From contig NZ_BMFV01000015.1 of NCBI RefSeq assembly GCF_014639255.1, positions 1 to 64,000 on the forward strand: a stretch of DNA of 64,000 bases, in the 5' to 3' direction. The notes beneath the pieces are model-generated. The model ran no database searches and was not told where the DNA came from. It was given only the letters and a program-made list of their open reading frames with translations. Source of the DNA: Pullulanibacillus pueri (GTDB taxonomy: Bacteria > Bacillota > Bacilli > Bacillales > Sporolactobacillaceae). Shown here piece by piece: positions 32,326-40,043 of this stretch. The translations under genes and the position numbers were made by a program. How positions within the stretch are numbered: position 1 is the stretch's first letter; each line of letters begins with the position of its first letter.

Positions 32326-33318
32326 TTGAAACCTAAGATTTTTGTGACGAGAAAGCTACCAGAGGAGACTATGAAATTATTAAAAGAACATTGCGATGTG
32401 AAAATATGGGAACAGGAAGACCTTCCTGTTCCGAGAGAGGTTTTAATAGAAGAAATACAGGAGATCGACGGTTTATATTGTTTGTTAACAGAGGCGATCG
32501 ATAAGGAAGTGATTGACCGTGCAAAGAAGTTAAAAGTCATTAGCAATATGGCTGTTGGTTATAACAATATTGATATTGAAAGTGCGACAAAGCAGGGGAT
32601 CGCGGTAACAAATACTCCGGGTGTATTAACTGAAACAACCGCTGACCTTACCTTTTCTCTTTTAATGTCAGTAGCCAGAAGAATTGTTGATGCCGACTGT
32701 TTTTTAAGAAATGGAAATTGGAAAACATGGTCCCCCATGCTGTTAACAGGGCAGGATATTCATGGGGCTACATTGGGGATTATTGGACTAGGTAGAATAG
32801 GGGAGGCTTTGGCTAAGCGGGCACAAGGTTTTAATATGAAGATTCTTTATCATAATCGAACACGTAAGTACGCGGTCGAGGAGCGTCTTAATATTCATTA
32901 TGTTGAATTAGAAGCACTTCTACGAGAGTCAGATTTTGTTTGTATCCTTACACCTTATACCGAGGAGACAAAGAACCTCATTGATGAGGAAGAATTATCA
33001 TTAATGAAAGAAAGTGCGATTCTTATTAATAGCTCTCGTGGTGGGATTGTTAATGAAGAGGCTTTATATAAGGCCTTATTAGACCAAAAAATATGGGGAG
33101 CGGGGCTAGACGTTTTTGAGGAAGAACCTGTAAGTCTTGAAAGTCCATTGTTATCACTCCCTAATGTTGTTGTAACCCCCCATATTGGGAGTGCAAGTAT
33201 TCAAACACGTCATTTAATGGCACAGCTTGCTGCTGAGAATCTTATTGGAGTATTAAATGGAAAATCAAGTAATCATATTGTGAATGAAGCTGATTTAAAG
33301 TTTAATTCAAACAAGTGA
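32326..33318 (+). CDS. D-2-hydroxyacid dehydrogenase (glyoxylate/hydroxypyruvate reductase type)
   Basis: A 330-residue NAD(P)-dependent dehydrogenase of the GyaR/GhrB type. The Rossmann motif is LGIIGLGRIGEALAKRAQGF (about 148-167). Catalytic residues are Arg in NSSRGGIVNEEAL (about 230-242), Glu near DVFEEEP and His in TPHIGSAS (about 287-294). It starts at TTG 32326 with AAGGAGG 7 bases upstream; no ATG fits. Last gene of the main operon, followed by a terminator. It would reduce glyoxylate or hydroxypyruvate, which fits degradation of a hydroxy acid to C2/C3 units. Confidence 0.88.
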   Translation: MKPKIFVTRKLPEETMKLLKEHCDVKIWEQEDLPVPREVLIEEIQEIDGLYCLLTEAIDKEVIDRAKKLKVISNMAVGYNNIDIESATKQGIAVTNTPGVLTETTADLTFSLLMSVARRIVDADCFLRNGNWKTWSPMLLTGQDIHGATLGIIGLGRIGEALAKRAQGFNMKILYHNRTRKYAVEERLNIHYVELEALLRESDFVCILTPYTEETKNLIDEEELSLMKESAILINSSRGGIVNEEALYKALLDQKIWGAGLDVFEEEPVSLESPLLSLPNVVVTPHIGSASIQTRHLMAQLAAENLIGVLNGKSSNHIVNEADLKFNSNK

Positions 33319-33349
33319 TTTTCTATAAACAGAATAGAATAGAGGGTTT

Positions 33350-33392
33350 AAAAGGGCTAACTAATTATTAGAATTAGGATTGCTCTTTTTTG
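33350..33392 (+). terminator. Terminator of the main island operon
   Basis: Imperfect stem AAAGGGCTAAC...AATT with TTAGGATTGCTCTTT and a T6 tail, about 35 bases after the dehydrogenase stop. Confidence 0.6.
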
Positions 33393-33464
33393 TTATAAAA
33401 GTCTAGTAAAAATAAATTGTCGAAATATAAATAAAAATATATAAATTAAAACAACGTTAGTATA

Positions 33465-33493
33465 TTGACAATATATTGAGTAACCTTTAAAGT
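33465..33493 (+). promoter_or_regulatory. Promoter ahead of the RraA remnant and binding protein 2
   Basis: TTGACA (33465-33470), 17 bases, TAAAGT (33488-33493). Sequence and spacing are the same as at 37222-37250. Confidence 0.6.
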
Positions 33494-33527
33494 TTAGGTA
33501 ACCGGTTTCAGGAACCGGTTACCTAAA
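33493..33527. promoter_or_regulatory. Perfect 15-bp palindromic LacI-type operator
   Basis: TTTAGGTAACCGGTT (33493-33507) and AACCGGTTACCTAAA (33513-33527) are a perfect inverted repeat with a 5-base centre. Each arm also holds its own AACCGGTT palindrome, so two LacI-type sites overlap in tandem. It touches the -10 box, a classic repressor position. Probable binder: one or both island LacI proteins. Confidence 0.75.
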
Positions 33528-33647
33528 AGGAGTGAATAAAATAACAGAACACATCGGGGAGGGAAAAGAGAATCATGCCTTAAAATGATATCGCTTACAT
33601 TATGGAGGGGATCGACTAGGATCTATATCAATTAGAGGAGCGCCGAG

Positions 33648-33870
33648 ATGGCTAAAAAGGAGAAAGAGGAGATTCTAAACCTTTAGAAAATCACGAGTGA
33701 CGGATATAGCGATGGTATTCACCATTATGGAACGATTCGCTACAGTATTCGGCCATTCATGTGGAAAAACGGTTAGCTTTGGAAGTACGCCATGTAAGAA
33801 AAAAGATAAACGTTCAAGAAAAAAACATTATGTCGCTTTGAATGGGGAATTGGACCACTTGATTTTATGA
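33648..33870 (+). pseudogene. Decayed RraA-like gene with internal deletion
   Basis: From ATG 33648 (site AGAGGAG upstream) the reading gives EKEEILNL, a stop codon, then DGIHHYGTIRYSIRPF, which parallels RQEILELYKD...DGM...MHGYGTVHHSFRPLF at the start of the gene at 22397. Further on, KDKRSRKKHYVALNGELD parallels NDKVSRKEKYEALGWELD at that gene's C terminus. About 450 bases of the middle are missing, and a further stop interrupts the join. This is a remnant of a duplicated copy, retained between an intact operator and binding protein 2. Confidence 0.75.
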
Positions 33871-33904
33871 AACAGTATGCCATTAAAAAGGTGAGGTGTG
33901 TTGC

Positions 33905-35218
33905 ATGCTAAAGCATAAAGTTGTCTATGTATTTCTTTTAATCATGCTTGCATTTGGTTTAATGGGATGCAGTAACAATTCGAATGGGAATGCTTCAGGA
34001 GAAAATAGTAAGAAAGTGACGATAAGATTTGGCTGGTGGGGAGATCCGCCTCGCAATAAAGTTTACAATGCGATTATTGCTGAATTTGAAAAAGAGCATC
34101 CCGATATTAAAGTAAAAGGTGAAGCTTTAAGTAGGGGAGATTATTGGGATAAGATGGCCACTGAAATCGCAGGGGGAAATGCTCCGGATATCATTGGTAT
34201 GCACCAAACATTTGTGTCAGATTATGCACGAAGAAATACTTTGCTGTCTTTGGATAAATATATTAATTCAGGTGTGATTAATCTCGATGATTTCCCTGAT
34301 TCAGTGAAGGCAAGCTCTAAAGTCGGCAATACGACCTACATGGTTGCACAAGGAGTGACCATGTCGGGCCAGATTTATAATGCCAGTTTATTGAAGGAAC
34401 TAGGTGTGTCTACTCCAGACATGGACTGGTCATGGGATGACTTTAGTGATAAGGCTCTAGAGATAAAGAAAGCTTTTGAGGCTAAGGGAGAGGGAAAAGG
34501 ACATTGGGGCGTTTCAGATCAAAGTAATAACTTCCAACCGTTATTCCAATATTATGTGAGGGAAAAAGGCAATCAACTTTATACAGAAGATGGAAAAATC
34601 GCTTTTACCGAACAAAATGTTATCGATTGGTTTACGATGTGGGATAAGTTGCGAAAGGAAGGGGCGATTCCTGATGCGGCAACTTCTGATGAGTATGCGA
34701 ATGTTTCTTTAGAACAAAGTTTGATCGTCAAAGGCAAAGTCGCGATTTCAGGACTTCCAGCGAATCAACTTTATTTATATCAACAACAGATGAAAGATCA
34801 AAAGGTTGAGATGATTCGACAACCGACATTGGAAGGCAAAGGTGGAGAATTGATTGAGGGCGCCTACTTGAGTATTTCGGCAGAATCAAAACATCCAAAA
34901 GAAGCGGCCGAATTTATCAACTTCTTTGTTAATAATGAAAGGGCAGGTAAAATCTTCAAGGTTGAACAAGGAAATCCAGGTTCCACTAAAATTGCAAAAC
35001 TCATTGAGCCTTCATTAGAACCAGCACAACAATCGGCGATGAAATTCATAGAAGATACATTACAAACAGCAACAAAGGCACCTTACCCACCAAAAGGAAA
35101 TACGGAGATTACAACTGCTTTCGAAGATGCCGCTTCCTCCATTGCTTTTGGGAAGGCATCAATTAAGGAAGCCTCAGATACTTTTATGAAAAAGGCGAAG
35201 AGTATTTTAAACCAGTAA
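33905..35218 (+). CDS. Sugar-type ABC binding lipoprotein 2
   Basis: A 437-residue paralog of the protein at 29148. Lipobox GLMGC; mature part with FGWWGDPPRNKVYNAIIAEF, GGNAPDIIGMH, DYARRNTLLSLDKY, VAQGVTMSGQ and EAAEFINFFVNNERA. ATG 33905 is 9 bases after AAAGGTGAGG. It has no permease of its own. It is expected to be transcribed from the operator-controlled promoter at 33465. Differences from protein 1 in the PPRN and ALSRG segments may alter ligand choice, which I cannot predict. Confidence 0.88.
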   Translation: MLKHKVVYVFLLIMLAFGLMGCSNNSNGNASGENSKKVTIRFGWWGDPPRNKVYNAIIAEFEKEHPDIKVKGEALSRGDYWDKMATEIAGGNAPDIIGMHQTFVSDYARRNTLLSLDKYINSGVINLDDFPDSVKASSKVGNTTYMVAQGVTMSGQIYNASLLKELGVSTPDMDWSWDDFSDKALEIKKAFEAKGEGKGHWGVSDQSNNFQPLFQYYVREKGNQLYTEDGKIAFTEQNVIDWFTMWDKLRKEGAIPDAATSDEYANVSLEQSLIVKGKVAISGLPANQLYLYQQQMKDQKVEMIRQPTLEGKGGELIEGAYLSISAESKHPKEAAEFINFFVNNERAGKIFKVEQGNPGSTKIAKLIEPSLEPAQQSAMKFIEDTLQTATKAPYPPKGNTEITTAFEDAASSIAFGKASIKEASDTFMKKAKSILNQ

Positions 35219-35250
35219 GAAAAAGATCGATAATAGAAGGCACCACCAAT

Positions 35251-35286
35251 AAGGGGATGATGACATTACGTTACTCATCCCCTTTT
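35251..35286 (+). terminator. Hairpin between binding proteins 2 and 3
   Basis: AAGGGGATGA / TCATCCCCTT stem with a 14-base loop and a TTTTAATT tail. Likely full or partial terminator. Confidence 0.65.
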
Positions 35287-35336
35287 AATTCATATCTTTC
35301 GTGCATGAGCTATTTCAAAAAGGAGCGTTTATTTCA

Positions 35337-36644
35337 ATGAATATCAGGAAATTTATCTTGATTATATCCTCATGTTTATTAATCATCGGTTTAATAGGTT
35401 GTGGTAATGACGAATCGACTTCAGGTAAAAAGGCAAAACAGGTAGTCATTCATTTTTCATGGTGGGGAGATACAACGAGAAATAAAGTATACAATAGCAT
35501 CATAAAAAAGTTTGAAAAGGAACATCCAAATATCATCGTTAAAGGGCAATCAGGAAATTGGAGTGATTATTGGGATAAGTTAACCACACAAATGGCAGGT
35601 GGGAATGCCCCCGATATTATTAGTATGCATCCAGACTATGTATCCGATTATGCAAGAAGAAATGGACTGCTTGATTTAGATAAATATGTAGATTCTGGGG
35701 TGCTCAATCTAGATGATTTTACAGAATCAGTAAGAGATAGTGGGAAAATAGATGAGAAACTCTATATGGTCTCACAAGGCGTCTCGTTAGGCGGACAAAT
35801 GTATAATACGGCTTTATTTGATCAATTAGGTGTTGATTATCCTAACATGAATTGGACCTGGGATGATTTTGTCCAAAAAGCTACAGACATAACAGAAGCA
35901 CTTAAGTCGAAGGGGCAATCAAAGGGTCATTGGGGAGTCACTGATGAAAGTACTGATTTTGGATTGTTTCACAATTTTGTCCGCGAGAAGGGTAAGGATC
36001 TCTATACGAGTGATGGGAAGTTAGCCTTTGATAAAAATGATCTTGTTGAGTGGTTCACCATGTGGGATGAAATGAGGGAAAAAGGGATAATCCCAGATGC
36101 AGCAACCAGTAACGAATATGCGAGTGTTTCTCTAGAGCAAAGTTTATTTGCAAAAGAAAAAGTAGCGATTGCCGGTGCCCCCGGGAATCAACTTTATCTA
36201 TATCAACAACAAGTTAAAAATGGCAAGGTTAATATGGTTAGACAACCAACAATGGAAGATGGCGAAAACGGAGAATACGTAGGAGGAGCTTACTTGAGTG
36301 TTTCGGCTAATTCAAAACATCCAAGGGAGGCTGCTAAATTTATTGACTTTTTCGTGAACTCCGAGAAATCTCTAAAAATATTTAAAGTTGAACAGGGGAT
36401 ACCTGGTTCAACTAAAATGACTAAGTTTGTCAAACCTTTGCTCGATCCGGCTCAACGAGATGGCGTAGATTATGTAGAAAAAGCACTTCAATATGCTGGA
36501 CAATCCCCATACCCACCAGTTGGCAGTGCCGAAATTACCACTGCATTCAATAATGCAGCAACGTCCATTGCTTATGGGAAAGCTTCTATTAAACAAGCCG
36601 CTGATCATTTTATGACAACTGCAGGTAGAATTTTAAATCAATAG
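35337..36644 (+). CDS. Sugar-type ABC binding lipoprotein 3
   Basis: A 435-residue third paralog. Signal MNIRKFILIISSCLLIIGLI with lipobox GLIGC; FSWWGDTTRNKVYNSIIKKF, GGNAPDIISMH, DYARRNGLLDLDKY, SQGVSLGGQMYN and EAAKFIDFFVNSEKS identify the family. ATG 35337 has AAAGGAG about 11 bases upstream. It lies in line with protein 2 behind a hairpin and has no promoter that I can identify. It is the only copy with SQGVSLGGQ in place of AQGVT(M/T)SG in the ligand-pocket region, suggesting divergence of specificity. Confidence 0.88.
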   Translation: MNIRKFILIISSCLLIIGLIGCGNDESTSGKKAKQVVIHFSWWGDTTRNKVYNSIIKKFEKEHPNIIVKGQSGNWSDYWDKLTTQMAGGNAPDIISMHPDYVSDYARRNGLLDLDKYVDSGVLNLDDFTESVRDSGKIDEKLYMVSQGVSLGGQMYNTALFDQLGVDYPNMNWTWDDFVQKATDITEALKSKGQSKGHWGVTDESTDFGLFHNFVREKGKDLYTSDGKLAFDKNDLVEWFTMWDEMREKGIIPDAATSNEYASVSLEQSLFAKEKVAIAGAPGNQLYLYQQQVKNGKVNMVRQPTMEDGENGEYVGGAYLSVSANSKHPREAAKFIDFFVNSEKSLKIFKVEQGIPGSTKMTKFVKPLLDPAQRDGVDYVEKALQYAGQSPYPPVGSAEITTAFNNAATSIAYGKASIKQAADHFMTTAGRILNQ

Positions 36645-36700
36645 TTTTTAAGAGCGCATTGATTTTATCAAGTGAAAATAAAGTTTATTTGCTTTACTAT

Positions 36701-36749
36701 ACTCCCCATTAGTAGAAGATAAAAAATTGGGTCTCTACTTAAGGGGAGT
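36701..36749 (+). terminator. Terminator after binding protein 3
   Basis: Two-part stem ACTCCCC-ATT-AGTAGA paired with TCTACT-TAA-GGGGAGT, followed by T-rich sequence. Confidence 0.65.
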
Positions 36750-37221
36750 TATTTATTTCTTAATTAAGGAGGGGGATTGCTTTTATCCTTAGACTCTTAG
36801 GACCATTCTATATAATGCCACAATGCCTTAGCTTTCCGACAGAAAAAGAAAAAGGGGCACAGCCGATTTTACTGCAAACAGTATATAATAGTAATAACAT
36901 GCTTATTCTATTATTGACCCCTCTATTCCTATAAATAGAACAAACGTCATAAGTTTATTGATTGGCTTTGCAAAATTTGTTTTGGACACGCAAATTTGGC
37001 TTTTTTGCCTATTTATAATCTACTCTATTTTGATCTCCTCTGAGGAATAACTATAAACATTTATCTGAGTCAAGTTGGCATTATCCTATGATTAATAAAA
37101 AAGAAGTTGAGTTGTTATATAGATCACAGTGTTAGTTATTGCCCATAGCAAAGTGATAAATGGTTATTAATAGCTTAAAAATGTGAATATAAAAAATTTT
37201 ATTATAAAGGCCATATAGGTG
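36750..37221. other. AT-rich gap between binding protein 3 and LacI paralog 2
   Basis: About 470 bases without a convincing gene. A short frame beginning near 36781 has no start with a ribosome binding site. It contains a GGGGCACAGCC segment and several TATAAT-like motifs, which carry little weight in such AT-rich DNA. It may be decayed coding sequence, but I cannot identify it. Confidence 0.4.
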
Positions 37222-37282
37222 TTGACAAGAGTGGCGTTAACGCTTAAAGTAGTAAGTAAATCGGTTCCCGAAATCGGTTCCC
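37222..37282 (+). promoter_or_regulatory. Promoter and operator of LacI paralog 2
   Basis: TTGACA (37222-37227), 17 bases, TAAAGT (37245-37250), as at 33465. Downstream, AAATCGGTTCCCG and AAATCGGTTCCC (37258-37282) form two direct copies of the LacI-type half-site. In the spacer, GCGTTAACGC (37233-37242) is a separate perfect palindrome. Confidence 0.6.
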
Positions 37283-37323
37283 TAGAAATAAAAGAAAGCG
37301 CTTTATTTAATAATGAAGAGAAA

Positions 37324-38367
37324 ATGGTGAATGAGTTGAAAAAGGCAAAAGTAACAATAAGCGATGTAGCAAAAAAAGCTGGTGTGTCGAAAACGACGGT
37401 CTCCCGAATTTTAAATGGAGATTACGCTCACACAAAGGAGGAAACACGGGATAGAATTTTACAAGTTATTAAGGAGTTAGATTATCGTCCGAATGCCTTA
37501 GCTAAGGGTCTTAAATCAATGAGTACTAATGTTATCGGGATCATTTTATCTAATCTTAAAAACCCCTATTGGTCATCTGTTCTAGAGGGCGTTGAGGATA
37601 CCTGTCATAAATTAGGATACAGCTTAATGATATGCAACTCAGATGAAGATCCTAATAAAGAAAAACATTATATAGAAGAATTTCAGCGCCGTCAGGTTGA
37701 TGGCATTGTCATTAACCCTACAGTCAGGAACATGGAAATGTATGAGGAATTAGTCAAGTCCAAGTACCCATTTGTGGTGGTGAACAGAAAAATCCCAAAT
37801 TTAGTCGTGAAAAACGTAGTTGTTGATAATAATCAAGGCGCATTTCTCGCCGTCAATCATCTCATGGATGAGGGGAGAAAAAGGATTGCTGTCACGGCTT
37901 TTAATAATCCACATGTCAGTACTTGGAAGGAAAGAGTCGAGGGATATAAAGAGGTTCTCCTGTCCAGAGGATATGCAAAGAAAGATTTTAGAATCCTTTT
38001 AATCGACCCGGTATCAGACGTTAAGGAAGTCACTATGGCGTTTTTGCGAAAAAATCCTGATGTGGATGCGCTATTTTCTACGAACAATATGATCTCACTT
38101 CAGTCGATGGAGGCCATTCGAGAACTTCATCTGAAAATTCCTGAGGATATCGCCTTAGTCAGTTACGATGAGACAGCATGGGCCAAACATCTCGAACCTC
38201 CTTTGACAACCATTAAACAGCCCGGTTATGACATGGGTGTGAAGGCGACTCAGATGTTGGTGGATTCCATTGCTGGCAACAACGACGAAGAATCAGAAAC
38301 AATTATTTTAGAACCCGAGTTGATTGTGAGAAACTCGTCAATATCAGAGAGTTATCATAGACCATAA
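37324..38367 (+). CDS. LacI/GalR-family regulator (paralog 2)
   Basis: A 347-residue LacI-family repressor, same length as paralog 1 when started at ATG 37324. The helix-turn-helix is VTISDVAKKAGVSKTTVSRI and the hinge DYRPNALAKGLK. The effector domain shares VLEGVEDTCHKLGYSLMICN and ALVSYDETAWAKHLEPPLTTI with paralog 1. The in-frame extension back to 37219 is rejected because it would contain the promoter and operator. It is followed by GGGGGTGATGTTTAACAG, like the trailer of paralog 1, so the duplication extended past the gene. It probably controls the same operators, perhaps with a different inducer. Confidence 0.9.
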   Translation: MVNELKKAKVTISDVAKKAGVSKTTVSRILNGDYAHTKEETRDRILQVIKELDYRPNALAKGLKSMSTNVIGIILSNLKNPYWSSVLEGVEDTCHKLGYSLMICNSDEDPNKEKHYIEEFQRRQVDGIVINPTVRNMEMYEELVKSKYPFVVVNRKIPNLVVKNVVVDNNQGAFLAVNHLMDEGRKRIAVTAFNNPHVSTWKERVEGYKEVLLSRGYAKKDFRILLIDPVSDVKEVTMAFLRKNPDVDALFSTNNMISLQSMEAIRELHLKIPEDIALVSYDETAWAKHLEPPLTTIKQPGYDMGVKATQMLVDSIAGNNDEESETIILEPELIVRNSSISESYHRP

Positions 38368-38531
38368 ACCTTTTTTCTCTAAAGGGGGTGATGTTTAACA
38401 GAAAGCACTCTTGTTTAAAGGGCTTCTATTCACATATATTGTAAACCCTTACAGTGAGTGTTTGCTAATGTGGATGTGAGGTCATTAATGTTTGATGAAT
38501 ATCTAAATAAATGTAAGGGGTTGATCGTTTC

Positions 38532-39833
38532 GTGAAAAAGTGGGTTATGGCAATGTTCTCCATCCTTTTAATTGTAGGGTTAATAGGGTGTGGAAATGAC
38601 TCCTCAACAAGTAGTGGGAAAAATAAGAAAGTGACGATTTCAATCGCTTGGTGGGGAGATACTGAACGCAATAAAAAGTATAATGACATTGCAGATGAAT
38701 TTGAAAAAGAACATCCTAACATTGAAGTGAAGAGACAGTTTGGGAATTTTAATGACTATTGGGATAAACTTGCCACGCAAACGGCGGGTGGAAATGCCCC
38801 CGATGTGGTCAGTATGCATGCAAGATATGTTGCCGATTATGCTCGGCGCAACACACTTATTGATCTAGGTAAATATGTTGATTCTGGGACAATTGATCTT
38901 AGTGATTTTCCTAAATCTGTGGTAGATAGTGGGAAGGTTGATGGGAAAACCTATATGGTTGCTCAAGGCGTAACCACCTCAGGTGAGATTGTTAATTATA
39001 CTCAAATAAAAAAATTAGGTGTGGAACCTTTTGATGATAATTGGACTTGGGATGACTTTGTCAATAGAGTGATAGATTTACAAGAGGCAATTAAAACAAA
39101 GGGTTTAAAAGGAACTTGGGCGATAGATGACCAAAGTTCTCACATGCAACCTAACTTTGAATATTTCCTAAGGACTCAAGGAAAAGAAATATATACGGCT
39201 GATGGAAAACTTGGTTTCGATAAAGCAGATGTTGTCAATTGGTTTAAAATGTGGGATAAATTGCGCAAGGCTGGGGCGATTCCAGATGCGGCAACAGGGA
39301 ATGAGTATAAAAACGTCTCGCTTGAACAAAGTCTTTTTGTTAAAGACAAGGTCCTCATACATGATATTCCTGCCAATCAATTGTATCTTTATCAGGATCA
39401 ATTGAAGAACGATGACTTAGGGATGATAAGATATCCTCAGGGTGAAGATGGAACAAATGGGGAATATGTAGAAGGAGCCTACCTAAGTATTACAAAAGGT
39501 TCAAAGCATCCAAAGGAAGCAGCAGAATTCATTAACTTCTTTGTTAACTCGGAAAAAGCACTGGGGATATTTAAGGTTGAGCAAGGAGCGCCAGGTTCAA
39601 CCAAAATGGATGAGTTTGTAAAACCCAAATTAGATAAAAATCAACAAGAGTCACTTGAATTTATCCAAAAAACGCTTAAAATTGCTGATACTGCCCCATA
39701 TCCACCCAAGGGGAATACAGAAGTCACAACAGCGTTTAGTGATGCGGCTGACTCGATTTCATTTGGAAGAGCTTCTATTGAACAAGCAGCTGAAGATTTT
39801 ATGAACAAAGCTCATAGTGCTATCGGTCAATAA
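38532..39833 (+). CDS. Sugar-type ABC binding lipoprotein 4
   Basis: A 433-residue fourth paralog, most like protein 1 (shared KGLKGTWAIDDQS, VEGAYLSITKGSKHPKEAAEF, PGSTKMDEFVKPKL). Signal MKKWVMAMFSILLIVGLI with lipobox GLIGC; IAWWGDTERNKKYNDIADEF follows. Start is GTG 38532, after AAGGGG. It is monocistronic behind LacI paralog 2, with its own terminator, so a regulator-plus-receptor pair stands alone at the end of the island. Confidence 0.88.
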   Translation: MKKWVMAMFSILLIVGLIGCGNDSSTSSGKNKKVTISIAWWGDTERNKKYNDIADEFEKEHPNIEVKRQFGNFNDYWDKLATQTAGGNAPDVVSMHARYVADYARRNTLIDLGKYVDSGTIDLSDFPKSVVDSGKVDGKTYMVAQGVTTSGEIVNYTQIKKLGVEPFDDNWTWDDFVNRVIDLQEAIKTKGLKGTWAIDDQSSHMQPNFEYFLRTQGKEIYTADGKLGFDKADVVNWFKMWDKLRKAGAIPDAATGNEYKNVSLEQSLFVKDKVLIHDIPANQLYLYQDQLKNDDLGMIRYPQGEDGTNGEYVEGAYLSITKGSKHPKEAAEFINFFVNSEKALGIFKVEQGAPGSTKMDEFVKPKLDKNQQESLEFIQKTLKIADTAPYPPKGNTEVTTAFSDAADSISFGRASIEQAAEDFMNKAHSAIGQ

Positions 39834-39860
39834 CGGATGATCACATAAAAGCAATGCATG

Positions 39861-39896
39861 AGGGAAAGGGATGGTCGAGATCCTTTTCCCTTTTTT
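39861..39896 (+). terminator. Terminator after binding protein 4
   Basis: AGGGAAAGGGAT / ATCCTTTTCCCT 12-bp stem (one G-U pair), 7-base loop, T6 tail. Confidence 0.85.
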
Positions 39897-40043
39897 ACTG
39901 ACACATTAAATGGCAGTTATGAACAGTGTTATTCAATCAGCCGCTTGTTCATTTAGAATAACATATTTGTAAGCGTTCTTGTAGGTATGGAGTGTCACCT
40001 TAGATAGCAAGTTTTACTAAACCCTTTTTGTTTCGCCGCTTCA

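Noticed and set aside
37219-37323. N-terminal extension of LacI paralog 2
   Set aside because: It would contain the TTGACA-N17-TAAAGT promoter and the operator. Starting at 37324 gives the same length as paralog 1.
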